NCBI GenBank assembly: GCA_018649625.1
Contig: JABIHN010000104.1
Location: forward strand, 1 to 50,088
DNA length: 50,088 nt
From: Fidelibacterota bacterium
Lineage (GTDB): Bacteria; Fidelibacterota; Marinisomatia; Marinisomatales; UBA1611
Direction: 5' to 3'
Shown: positions 37,897 to 46,854 of the stretch, in pieces
Layout: each line of letters begins with the position of its first letter
Numbering within the stretch: position 1 is the first letter of the stretch
Notes under the pieces: model-generated
Told to the model about the DNA's origin: nothing
The model's input: the letters and a program-made list of their open reading frames with translations, nothing else
Database searches by the model: none
Position numbers and translations under genes: made by a program

Positions 37897-39168
37897 TTAT
37901 TTCATTAAAACAATTTTTTGAGTTCCAGACCAACGTGGCGTTATAAATGCTACAAAATAAACCCCTGATGTCAGTTGCTTTCCGAAATTGTCCTGTCCGT
38001 CAAACTTCACATTATAACTTCCTGCGTTCATTGACGTAAAATTATAAGACCTTACCGCTTGCCCCATTATATTTGAAACAACAATTTCAACATTAGATTG
38101 AGTATCTAAGTCAAATCTAAGCGTTGTTTCTGGATTGAATGGATTTGGGTAATTTTGGTGAAGAGTAATCGTTTTTGGTAATAATGCGTTATCGTTTATA
38201 GATAAAACGACATTCGCATTTCCAGGTGTTGGTGTAAGCCAATCCCAAACATCAGATCCATCAGGTATCCTACCGTAAGAGACATCCCCAGTTTGATTTC
38301 CAAATGTTAGCGAATCTACAAAGGATGTATCACCGGCAAACATCGTTACTAATCCAATTTGCTCTCCGTCGCTACCCAGTTTTATTTCTATATGAAGAAC
38401 GCCTTGTTCAGACTCTTTGTCTGCCCAAAGCAAAACAAATCCGCCAGGTGCGATGGTTGTTAAGCTTGCATCGTTAGTAGGAATTTGCCAAGAACTAGGA
38501 TCGGATAAATCGTCTGAAATATACATACCACCGATATTCACAGATACATCTCCAGTATTATACAATTCGATGAAATCATCATAGTCTCCATTTTCATCTG
38601 TACAACAAGAATCATTACTAGCGAGGAATTCATTAATAACAATTCCAGAAAGACCTTCTGGCGTCCACGTATTTGAAACGCCAGCTGTTGGATTCGGGAA
38701 AGCGCCCCAAGTCGCTCCACCATCACCAATTCGACCAGAACTAGTATCGGCAATTTGTTCGCCATATGTTAACGAATCAACAAAAATTGTATCGGTGCCG
38801 GAAATATAAACCAGTCCAATTTGTTCACCGCTTCCGCCAAGTTTTTCTTCTACATGAAGAGGTCCCTGTTCGGACTCTTTATCTGCCCAAAGTAAGAGAA
38901 ATCCACCAGGAGGAATTGTTGTAACATTAGATGCGGTATCAGGAATTTGATGAGAAGCTGGATCTGTTAAATCATCGGTGAACCAGAGACCGCCGATATC
39001 AACGGAATCAGTTCCTGGATTATAAATTTCCACCCAATCATCAAAATCGCCATTCTCATCCGCCCAATAGGAATCGTTGCTTGCCATGAACTCGTTGATA
39101 TATAGCGTCGGTGCCTGGGCAAGTATCAGAAAGGGTAACGCCATCATTATTGTTAGTATTCGTGTCAT
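37897..39168 (-). CDS. double lamin-tail-domain protein with type IX secretion sorting domain
   Basis: Secreted protein of 423 residues. I start it at ATG 39168 (MTRILTIMMALPFLILAQA), 6 bases after a strong AAAGGAGA site; a longer frame to 39201 overlaps the previous gene and adds a poor leader. After the signal peptide come two lamin-tail domains (about residues 22-170 and 174-325), each with INEFxASND, a DDW/DDF-ELYN core and a WADKESEQG segment. The C-terminal 85 residues are a type IX (Por-type) sorting domain with NYPNPFNPETTLRF, GQAVRSYNF and SGVYFVAF. Lamin-tail domains may bind nucleic acid or surfaces, and are often fused to nucleases; no enzyme domain is seen here. Confidence 0.88.
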   Translation of the reverse strand: MTRILTIMMALPFLILAQAPTLYINEFMASNDSYWADENGDFDDWVEIYNPGTDSVDIGGLWFTDDLTDPASHQIPDTASNVTTIPPGGFLLLWADKESEQGPLHVEEKLGGSGEQIGLVYISGTDTIFVDSLTYGEQIADTSSGRIGDGGATWGAFPNPTAGVSNTWTPEGLSGIVINEFLASNDSCCTDENGDYDDFIELYNTGDVSVNIGGMYISDDLSDPSSWQIPTNDASLTTIAPGGFVLLWADKESEQGVLHIEIKLGSDGEQIGLVTMFAGDTSFVDSLTFGNQTGDVSYGRIPDGSDVWDWLTPTPGNANVVLSINDNALLPKTITLHQNYPNPFNPETTLRFDLDTQSNVEIVVSNIMGQAVRSYNFTSMNAGSYNVKFDGQDNFGKQLTSGVYFVAFITPRWSGTQKIVLMK

Positions 39169-39187
39169 AACGAATCTCCTTTTTTTG

Positions 39188-39934
39188 TTAATGAAATTCA
39201 TAAATATATAATTTTTCTTCAGAGTCGCTTACAATATAAACCTGATTAGTATAGTGGTTATAAACAACACCTTCAGCTTTTTCAAAATCGAGAGAGTAAG
39301 TCTTTAATACTCCATCAAGTTCATTCCATTCATACAATTGTTTAGACTCATCACTCACTATAAAATAGTTTTTAGTTATATCGTTGATACAAATACCCGA
39401 ATAGTCTCGAGCAAAATCTAACGAGAGTTCTAATGTATTGATAAGAGCAGAATCAAGTTTAATAAAAACGCCAGGGTTTTTCTCGTTTAGTAAAACTATT
39501 TGACCATTATTTGAGTTGATAGCTATTCCTTCTAGGCCACCATTACTTTCATTGTTATTAAATAAAATAGGGTTTCGAGATAATATATTACCAAATGTAT
39601 CTAAGTGAACAATTTCTAATAGAGACTCTTCGGCAACCCAAAGCGTATTATCTCGCACATCATACGTAATTCCTTCGAGATCCACCCCAGAATAAGAAAG
39701 GGTTTTTATTGTATTTCCGAGAAGGTCAAGTTTATATATAGAGTTATCAGGAGGGTCGCTTACAGCGTATAATGCGGACCCGTCGCCATTAAGCGTAAGT
39801 CCGGATGGTTCAGGAACATCTAGACTTACGCTTTCTATTAATACAAGTTTTGATTCGGAAATAAGAGGAGAAGTCTCATCGATGTTACAAGATGAAATAA
39901 CAACTCCAACCAATATGGTCAAAACAAATTTCAT
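39188..39934 (-). CDS. SdiA-regulated-type beta-propeller lipoprotein
   Basis: Lipoprotein of 248 residues; the signal MKFVLTILVGVVISSCN puts Cys16 at the lipobox. The mature part repeats the pattern of a propeller blade (PEPSGLTLNGDGSALYAVSD, VDLEGITYDVRDNTLWVAEE, GGLEGIAINSNNGQIVLLNE, KAEGVVYNHYTNQVYIVSD), matching the SdiA-regulated family (PF06977), which is related to phytase-like and esterase-like propellers. No catalytic role is shown by sequence. It stands 3 bases after the lamin-tail lipoprotein gene and 19 bases before the double lamin-tail gene, so the three are likely co-expressed surface proteins. Confidence 0.78.
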   Translation of the reverse strand: MKFVLTILVGVVISSCNIDETSPLISESKLVLIESVSLDVPEPSGLTLNGDGSALYAVSDPPDNSIYKLDLLGNTIKTLSYSGVDLEGITYDVRDNTLWVAEESLLEIVHLDTFGNILSRNPILFNNNESNGGLEGIAINSNNGQIVLLNEKNPGVFIKLDSALINTLELSLDFARDYSGICINDITKNYFIVSDESKQLYEWNELDGVLKTYSLDFEKAEGVVYNHYTNQVYIVSDSEEKLYIYEFH

Positions 39935-39937
39935 TGT

Positions 39938-40486
39938 CTAATTATTAGATGCGCCTGGCGTAGGAGTTGAAAAAGCAGTCCAGGTTTCGCCACCATCGGG
40001 TGTTCTACCTATTGATACATCTGCTTCTTGTGCATCAAAAGTATAAGTATCAATAACTGTTAATCCATCTGAATCAATTAATACAACAGATTCGCCACCG
40101 CTTGAAAGTTTGGTGTTAATATGTAAAATGCCTTGTTCCGGTTCTTTATCACACCAGAGTATTAAGTAACCTCCAGCAGCAATTGTCGTTAAGTCCGAAT
40201 TTGTCATCGGAATAAGATTTGGTTCCGTATCTTCTGGATCGTCCGTAAAATACATACCGCCGATATCAATAGCTTCCGATGTTCCGTTATAGAGCTCTAC
40301 CCAATCATCGAACCCACCTTCTTCATCTGAATGGCCGGCATCATTACTAGCAAGAAATTCATTAATAACGAGCACCCCTTCTTCCGTTGGCGGAGTTTCA
40401 ATGGGGTCGTCTTCCCCAAGATCACACCCAATAAAGCCCAAGAGCAATATAGACAATAGTCCAGTTGTTAGGTTAGTTAGTTTCAT
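39938..40486 (-). CDS. single lamin-tail-domain lipoprotein
   Basis: Lipoprotein of 182 residues with signal MKLTNLTTGLLSILLLGFIGC (Cys21). After an acidic linker, one lamin-tail domain runs from about residue 37 (VLVINEFLASND) to the end. It is clearly similar to the two domains of the gene at 37897-39168: they share DDWVELYN, IDIGGMYFTDD, TTIAAGGYLILWCDKEPEQG and the VSIGRTPDGGETW ending. It has no type IX sorting domain, so it probably stays attached to a membrane. The three copies suggest domain duplication inside this locus. Confidence 0.87.
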   Translation of the reverse strand: MKLTNLTTGLLSILLLGFIGCDLGEDDPIETPPTEEGVLVINEFLASNDAGHSDEEGGFDDWVELYNGTSEAIDIGGMYFTDDPEDTEPNLIPMTNSDLTTIAAGGYLILWCDKEPEQGILHINTKLSSGGESVVLIDSDGLTVIDTYTFDAQEADVSIGRTPDGGETWTAFSTPTPGASNN

Positions 40487-40512
40487 TTTTGTTTCCTTTT
40501 GTTTATTAATTG

Positions 40513-41724
40513 TTAGAAAAAGACCAGTGTTCTAAACTGAACATAGGAGAAATCATAATCACTGGGTACGCCACCACCTGTTGCGTTTGTTGAATTATCA
40601 ACCATAGCATAATTCAAATAAAATCGTATGTTTGGATTCACATACCAATTGACGCCTAAGGTAATATTATTTGCTTTTCCACCATAAATCAATGCTTTTT
40701 CATCTGATAAATTAAGGTGACTAAATCGAGCCAATAGTTCAAAGGCTCCCCATTTTTTATTATTAGGTAATATTTGTCCAAATTCACCTTCGTTTACGAC
40801 CCAAGGACGAGTTTCACCCGTAACAAACCAACTAATAAATCCATAACCTCCAACCAATGATACATCTGAATAACCATCTTCTCGAGTTAATGATGTTTGC
40901 ATATATTCACCCTGAAGCGATAAGCTTTTAAGGCGAAGTGCGCCCTCCAAGCCCGTTTGGGATATTTTTTCTACATGGAAAATATTATCAGTATCTACGA
41001 TTTCAATATCTCCAATTTTTGTTTCAGGTTCAGCATTGTAATCAACAACGCCTTTATCGTCAAGTGGGTTATGTTGAGCAAATGCTCCACCTAAATGAAT
41101 TAATAGACCGTCTGTCATAATAGGCGCCATTGCAAAGCGCGCAGCAATTCCGGTTCCAGTTTCATCTGTATTTTGATTTTTGTCATCATCCATTCCTTGA
41201 GCAAATAATGCGGTACTAAAATGCCATTTATTTCCCCATTGTGTGTATCCAACAGATGTTCGTCTCCCTAATTTAAAAGCTAAGGCATTATAAGCCCTTT
41301 CAGGGAAAGCGATGAGTCGGGAACTTGTTAGTATTTCTAATCCAAAAGGAACTTTGTAATGCCCCATTTTAAAGATAGAATTTTCACGACCACTATAACT
41401 TAGCCACATATCTTTTATTTCGACTGAATATTCAGCAATATCCATATCCCACTCTGCATTCCAATCACCCCAAAGTTGAGTTTTTGCGGCAAATCGTGCT
41501 TTTCGAAGATGAGTACCATTGCTCAATTTTTCGGCAGTATCATCCATAAAATATGCACCATCAATATACATTCTAATATCAAAACGTAACTTGAATTGCC
41601 CGTCTTCTGATTTTAGGATAAACTTTCCATTTTCAGTCCAACCGGATGAGTCAGATAAAGATGTTTGCCCTATAATCGTTCCTATAATTAAGAAGGGAAA
41701 GATTAGCATTGTTATTTTTTTCAT
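40513..41724 (-). CDS. phosphate-selective porin, OprO/OprP type
   Basis: Outer-membrane beta-barrel of 403 residues with a signal peptide (about 1-19). The N-terminus NGKFILKSEDGQFKLRFDIRMYIDGAYF is characteristic of the OprO/OprP family (PF07396), with LRKARFAAKTQLWGDWNAEWDMDIAE and a C-terminal strand ending in Phe (YVQFRTLVFF), the usual signal for barrel assembly. OprP of Pseudomonas is specific for phosphate, OprO for polyphosphate; selectivity here is not determined. It follows the two Na/Pi cotransporter genes on the same strand with a 23-base gap, consistent with joint phosphate uptake. Confidence 0.88.
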   Translation of the reverse strand: MKKITMLIFPFLIIGTIIGQTSLSDSSGWTENGKFILKSEDGQFKLRFDIRMYIDGAYFMDDTAEKLSNGTHLRKARFAAKTQLWGDWNAEWDMDIAEYSVEIKDMWLSYSGRENSIFKMGHYKVPFGLEILTSSRLIAFPERAYNALAFKLGRRTSVGYTQWGNKWHFSTALFAQGMDDDKNQNTDETGTGIAARFAMAPIMTDGLLIHLGGAFAQHNPLDDKGVVDYNAEPETKIGDIEIVDTDNIFHVEKISQTGLEGALRLKSLSLQGEYMQTSLTREDGYSDVSLVGGYGFISWFVTGETRPWVVNEGEFGQILPNNKKWGAFELLARFSHLNLSDEKALIYGGKANNITLGVNWYVNPNIRFYLNYAMVDNSTNATGGGVPSDYDFSYVQFRTLVFF

Positions 41725-41747
41725 TTGATCTCCTTTTTTGAATAAGT

Positions 41748-43526
41748 CTAATCTGGTAAATCCATACTTATTATGGTTTTTGCAATATTTGCCAGATAGA
41801 CATTGATTTGTTTTAACAGATCCATCAGCTCCATATGAACTTCATGGGTTGCTACAGATTCAGTTAATGCTTGTTGAACTCGCTTTAAATGTGTAATTCT
41901 ATATTCAGTTTCTAAATTTCGATATTTTAAATCTTTAGTAATTATTTTCTCTGCTGTTTTTAATCGCATTTCACCAAAGGCTTCTTTTAATCGACTTAAT
42001 TGTTTCATAACTCGAATATGAAAATCATTAAGTTCGCTTTCACCTTCTTCTGAAAAATTTTCATGAATATTTTGGAATTTCCCAGCAAGCGGAATAATGT
42101 TTTTATCAATAATATCTCCAACGCTTTCCATGTCTTTTATAATAGACATCATAGCAAAAACTTCAATAGCCTGCGTATTAGTTAATTCTTGTCGGCTAAT
42201 TTTAAAAGAATAATCAGATACATTTCGTTCTAGAAAATCAATCTTATTTTCACGCATTTGGATGCCATCTATTATAGATAATTCTGGATATACTTCATCT
42301 TCATTAGTGCCGTTAATTGAAAAAGGGACAATCGAAGCAGAAACCATTCGTGTAAGAATTTTAATCATACGTAACATTTCAGTGCGAGCTAATTCGATTG
42401 CAACGGCAGGGTGACCAATTTGAGAATCATCTAAATGCCATATAGTCGGCTCTATACCTTTGGTTTTTTTTATTTTGGGTAAAAACCGATAAACTAGTTT
42501 CTCTAAAACTTTAGTAAATGGCAGAAAAATTAACCCAACACCTACATTAAATATGGTATGGGCATTTGCAATTTGTCGAGGTGTTTCTGCGGCAAGTTTA
42601 TCTAGACCGGTTAACCCGCTTGAAGATGAAAGAGACTTTACAATTGCGGATAAATCAGGGATAAACCATATAAACAACAAAACACCGCTTGTATTAATTA
42701 GTATATGAGCGAGGGCGACGCGCTTTGCTTCGCGAATAGTTCCAATACTAGCCAAAGCGGCGGTTATACACGTCCCAATGTTTGCGCCTAAAATAAGTGG
42801 AATTCCAGCATCCAGAGTAAGCAAGCCTTGTTGAGCTAAAACAATTACAATTCCAGTGAATGCGCTCGAGCTCTGAATTAAAGCGGTAAAACCGGCTCCA
42901 ATTAAGATTCCATAAAAAGGGTTTTCCAATCCTCTCATAAGACCTATAAAAGGCTCAAAAGTTCGCAATGGTTTCATCGAATCAGACATAAGCTTCATTC
43001 CAAAAAACAAAATACCAAAACCAAGAAGAACTTCTCCTGTATGCTTAATAGAATCTTTTTTTCCAAAAAGCGTCATAACAAACCCGGCGGTTATCATTAA
43101 TAAAGCATAGTCTGTTAATTTAAATGCAATTAATTGAGCTGTTACGGTTGTGCCAATATTTGCGCCTAAAATAATTCCGATGGATTGAGCATAGGTCATT
43201 AGCTGTGCTTGAACAAAGCTCACCAACATAACAGTTGTTGCGCTTGAGCTTTGTATGACCATTGTTACAAAGGCGCCTACAATCAAAGCAATAACACGGT
43301 TTTGTGTTAACGTTGCTAAAATATTTCGCATTTGATTTCCTGCGACTTTTTTTAGCCCATCACTCATTTTATCCATTCCGTAGAGAAATAATGATAAGCC
43401 ACCAAAAAGCCCCATTACAAGAAAACCCCAATGAATATCAGACCCATTTCCATCGCCTGCAAACAATAAACCAAATTGTAATGCGAATATAGAAATAAAT
43501 ATTTTCAATGGAAAAACCGATTTCAT
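41748..43526 (-). CDS. Na+/phosphate cotransporter with PhoU-like C-terminus, copy 1
   Basis: Inner-membrane sodium-dependent phosphate transporter of 592 residues. The two inverted transport repeats each carry the QSSSA motif: VTMVIQSSSATTVMLVSFVQAQ and FTALIQSSSAFTGIVIVLAQQG. Other stretches are GGLSLFLYGMDKMSDGLKKVAG and LGANIGTCITAALASIGT. The C-terminal part from about residue 375 is cytoplasmic, helical and PhoU-like, with long helices around IKDMESVGDIIDKNIIPL and LMDLLKQINVYLANIAK. It is a tandem paralog of the gene just upstream, 9 bases away. The tail may sense or regulate phosphate flow (inference). Confidence 0.93.
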   Translation of the reverse strand: MKSVFPLKIFISIFALQFGLLFAGDGNGSDIHWGFLVMGLFGGLSLFLYGMDKMSDGLKKVAGNQMRNILATLTQNRVIALIVGAFVTMVIQSSSATTVMLVSFVQAQLMTYAQSIGIILGANIGTTVTAQLIAFKLTDYALLMITAGFVMTLFGKKDSIKHTGEVLLGFGILFFGMKLMSDSMKPLRTFEPFIGLMRGLENPFYGILIGAGFTALIQSSSAFTGIVIVLAQQGLLTLDAGIPLILGANIGTCITAALASIGTIREAKRVALAHILINTSGVLLFIWFIPDLSAIVKSLSSSSGLTGLDKLAAETPRQIANAHTIFNVGVGLIFLPFTKVLEKLVYRFLPKIKKTKGIEPTIWHLDDSQIGHPAVAIELARTEMLRMIKILTRMVSASIVPFSINGTNEDEVYPELSIIDGIQMRENKIDFLERNVSDYSFKISRQELTNTQAIEVFAMMSIIKDMESVGDIIDKNIIPLAGKFQNIHENFSEEGESELNDFHIRVMKQLSRLKEAFGEMRLKTAEKIITKDLKYRNLETEYRITHLKRVQQALTESVATHEVHMELMDLLKQINVYLANIAKTIISMDLPD

Positions 43527-43535
43527 AATGAAAGA

Positions 43536-45323
43536 CTAGTCCCTGGTCCCCATTGAATGAATTGTTTTTGCAATATTTCCAGTATAAACATTGATTTGTT
43601 TTAATAAATCCATAAGCTCCATATGAACCTCATGTGTTTGAATAGACTCTTCTCTTTCATCGTGGAGACGCTCTAAGTGTCGTGTACGATACAATGTTTC
43701 TAAGTTCGTATATTTTTCTTCTTTAGCCATAATGCGCTTTGCTAGCTCAAGATCGAGTTCAGAAAATGCCTCCTTTAATCGACTTACTTGCTTACAGACC
43801 TTTGTGTGATAAATATCAATTTCTTCTTTTCCTTCTTCGGAAAAATCCATTTTTAATGCTGATTTTTTTGCAACGAGCGGAATCATATTTTTTTCAAGAA
43901 TGTCACCAATACTTTCAATATCGTTCACAATAGACATCATCCCATAGACTTCTTGTATTTGATTGTCTGATAATTCCTGTCGGCCAATTTTTCTTAAATA
44001 AAGCACAATTCGCTCTTCAAGAAAATCTAATTTTTCCTCTCGCATTTCTATTCCTTCAACCAGAGAAAGCTGTGGATATATTTCATCAACAAGCGGTTCA
44101 TTAGATTTAAACGGTTTAATAACAGAAGTTAGCATTCGACCTAGGATAGTAGACATTCTGGATACTTCATTTCGCGCAAGATCAATTGCCAATACTGGCG
44201 TAGAAACTGCTTTATCATCTAAATGCCAAGTGACGGGTTGTATTCCTTTTTCTTTCCCTTTTTCCGGGTAAATCTTCATAATAGTATTTGCAAAAAAAGT
44301 TGTAAAAGGTAAAAAGAATAACGCAAGACTCACATTGAAAATGGTATGGGCGTTTGCGATTTGCCTAGGTGTTTCTGCAGCCAATTTATCAATTCCTATT
44401 TCAGATGATATAGGTGAAATAGAACGAATGATTTCTGAAAATGTGGGAATCCAAAATATAAATAAAAGGACACCACCAACCTTGAACATTACATGTGCAA
44501 TGGCAACGCGCTTTGCTTCTCTAGACGTACCGATACTTGCTAATCCAGCTGTAATACATGTTCCAATATTTGCACCCATGACCAATGGAATTCCAGCGTC
44601 GAGCGTTAATAATCCCTGTTGTGCTAATACAATTACGATTCCCGTAAATGCGCTACTGCTCTGAACTAATGCTGTAAAAAGCGTTCCGACCAAAAGTCCA
44701 AGCGCAGGATTTTCTAGACCTTTTAATAAATCAATAAACGGTTGAAATGTTCGAAGTGGCCTCATGGCATCAGACATGAGTTTCATTCCAAAAAACAGAA
44801 TTCCAAAACCTAGAATAGCCTCACCCATGTATTTAGTAGAATCTTTTTTAGAAAACATAGTTAAAGCAAATCCAACCGCAATCATAATAAGGGCATAATC
44901 TGTTAATTTAAAAGCCACCAGTTGTGCGGTGACTGTTGTGCCAATATCAGCTCCAAGAATGACACCTAAAGATTGAACAAAAGTCATAAGTTGAGCCTGA
45001 ACAAAACTTACCAACATAACTGTCGTTGCGCTTGAGCTTTGAATAACCATAGTAACAAAAGCACCAACAAACATTCCAACAACACGGTTATTTGTTAATG
45101 CTGATAAAATATTCCGCATACGATCGCCTGCAGATTTTTTCATTCCTTCGCTCATTTTTTCCATACCGTATAGGAAAAAAGCCAAGCCGCCCGCAAGAGT
45201 CATTATAAGCGTTGCCCAAGAAAACCCACCCGAAGACATACTTGAAGATCCGGCAAAAAGTAAATTCAGCATTAATATGCTGGAAATGAATACCGTAGTT
45301 AAGGGTAGTCGAATTTGTTTCAT
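43536..45323 (-). CDS. Na+/phosphate cotransporter with PhoU-like C-terminus, copy 2
   Basis: Second Na/Pi cotransporter, 595 residues, with the same layout: QSSSATTVMLVSFVQAQ, QSSSAFTGIVIVLAQQG, LGADIGTTVTAQLVAFKLTD and a helical PhoU-like tail ending LMDLLKQINVYTGNIAKT. In the first transport repeat it has GADIGT where the copy at 41748 has GANIGT; the second repeat is GANIGT in both. It is transcribed before copy 1, starting 16 bases after tctA. The paralogs differ most in the tail, so they may not be redundant. Confidence 0.93.
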   Translation of the reverse strand: MKQIRLPLTTVFISSILMLNLLFAGSSSMSSGGFSWATLIMTLAGGLAFFLYGMEKMSEGMKKSAGDRMRNILSALTNNRVVGMFVGAFVTMVIQSSSATTVMLVSFVQAQLMTFVQSLGVILGADIGTTVTAQLVAFKLTDYALIMIAVGFALTMFSKKDSTKYMGEAILGFGILFFGMKLMSDAMRPLRTFQPFIDLLKGLENPALGLLVGTLFTALVQSSSAFTGIVIVLAQQGLLTLDAGIPLVMGANIGTCITAGLASIGTSREAKRVAIAHVMFKVGGVLLFIFWIPTFSEIIRSISPISSEIGIDKLAAETPRQIANAHTIFNVSLALFFLPFTTFFANTIMKIYPEKGKEKGIQPVTWHLDDKAVSTPVLAIDLARNEVSRMSTILGRMLTSVIKPFKSNEPLVDEIYPQLSLVEGIEMREEKLDFLEERIVLYLRKIGRQELSDNQIQEVYGMMSIVNDIESIGDILEKNMIPLVAKKSALKMDFSEEGKEEIDIYHTKVCKQVSRLKEAFSELDLELAKRIMAKEEKYTNLETLYRTRHLERLHDEREESIQTHEVHMELMDLLKQINVYTGNIAKTIHSMGTRD

Positions 45324-45339
45324 TAAAACTGTCCTTTTA

Positions 45340-46854
45340 TTAATTAATTATTGATTTGGTTGCTTTCAATTTTCGTTCTTTATATATAGGAATAAATAAA
45401 GACAAAAAAGCCAATAGAAGTAAACCTAAGCTAAGTGGATTTGTAAAAAAGATAGTCCAAGTATCTTCAGCTAAAAGCGCTTGTCTAAAATTTGTTTCAG
45501 CCATTTTCCCCAATATCATTGCTAAAACCATAGGAGCAGTGGGAAACCCATTTCGTCTTAGAATCCAACCGAGAACACCAAAACCAAAACATACATATAC
45601 ATCAAACATGGTATTTTTTACAGCATAACTCCCCACAAAAGCCACTGCAATAATAACGGGAAGCAATATAGATTTTGGAGCCGCAATAAGCTTTACCCAA
45701 ATTTTTGTGCCTAGATATCCAATCAACAACATAAATGCTATACCAACAGGTAAACTTGCAAATAAAGCGTAAACGAGTTGAGAGTTTCGAGTAAACAACT
45801 CTGGGCCCGGTGTAATATTGTGTAAAGTAAGAGCACCAATCATGACAGCTGTTGCTGCAGAACCCGGAATACCCAATGTTAATAATGGTACCAATGCACC
45901 GCCTTCACTAGCGCCCGCTGCGGCAGAAGGGGCAGCAATTCCTTCTAGAGAGCCTTTTCCAAACATCTCAGGGTTTTTACTAGATCGCTTGGCTTCTCCA
46001 TAAGCGACAAATGCAGCAATGGTTGCACCTGCACCGGGGACCGCCCCCACCAAAGCGCCAATTGCACCACCTTTAAATATATTTTTTCGAATTAACCAGA
46101 TTTCGCTGAACTTTGGCAATTTACTTGAAAAGGTTTTTACAGCAGTTTTAACACCCGTGTCTTTTTCAATATTTAAAAGAATTTCCCCTAAGGCAAAAAG
46201 CCCAATCAGTGCCGGGATAAAAGAAAAGCCATCGAAAAGCTCAGTTCTGCCAAAGGTAAACCTAGGATGGGCATTAATTATATCTAAACCAACCGTCATG
46301 AATAGTAATCCAAGCGCTGTACTAAAAAAAGCTTTTGGCCTGTTTTTAGATTCCATAGATGCAACAATTGTAAGTCCAAAAATAGCGAGAGAAAAGAAAG
46401 CTGGTGGCCCAAACTTTAAGGCAATTTTAGAAATAGGGAAAGAGAAGAAGATCAATATTATAGACCCAGTAATACCGCCTATTACGTTTGCTAATAAACT
46501 GGTACCAAGCGCGCGACCCGGTTGTCCCTGTTGTGTAAGTTCATAGCCATCCATGGCCACGGCAACTGCTGCCGGTGTTCCAGGTGTATTGATGGCAATC
46601 GCTGTAATGGTTCCGCCATAAGCACATGATGTATAAATTGAAACTAGAAATACAATGGCAACCAATGGATCCATGCCAAAAGTAAAAGGAACCATTAATG
46701 CCAATCCGGTTGATGCGGAGAGTCCCGGCATAACGCCAACAAATATTCCAATAGTAATTCCAATCATAATGGCAGCTCCAGGATGCCACCAAGGTATTGT
46801 TTCAGTGCCCAATAAAGCTGAAAAACCAGATAAAAGATTCGTAAATAATTCCAT
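45340..46854 (-). CDS. tctA: tripartite tricarboxylate transporter large membrane subunit TctA
   Basis: Large membrane subunit (504 residues, about twelve helices) of a tripartite tricarboxylate-type uptake system. It contains the family motifs VMPGLSASTGLALMVPFTFG, NTPGTPAAVAVAMDGY, GAVPGAGATIAAFVAYGEAK and GIAAPSAAAGASEGGALVPLLTLGIPG. Its first base coincides with the last base of the TctC-TctB fusion (46854), so the subunits are coupled. Substrate is unknown; the family carries citrate and other carboxylates or aromatic acids. Confidence 0.95.
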   Translation of the reverse strand: MELFTNLLSGFSALLGTETIPWWHPGAAIMIGITIGIFVGVMPGLSASTGLALMVPFTFGMDPLVAIVFLVSIYTSCAYGGTITAIAINTPGTPAAVAVAMDGYELTQQGQPGRALGTSLLANVIGGITGSIILIFFSFPISKIALKFGPPAFFSLAIFGLTIVASMESKNRPKAFFSTALGLLFMTVGLDIINAHPRFTFGRTELFDGFSFIPALIGLFALGEILLNIEKDTGVKTAVKTFSSKLPKFSEIWLIRKNIFKGGAIGALVGAVPGAGATIAAFVAYGEAKRSSKNPEMFGKGSLEGIAAPSAAAGASEGGALVPLLTLGIPGSAATAVMIGALTLHNITPGPELFTRNSQLVYALFASLPVGIAFMLLIGYLGTKIWVKLIAAPKSILLPVIIAVAFVGSYAVKNTMFDVYVCFGFGVLGWILRRNGFPTAPMVLAMILGKMAETNFRQALLAEDTWTIFFTNPLSLGLLLLAFLSLFIPIYKERKLKATKSIIN

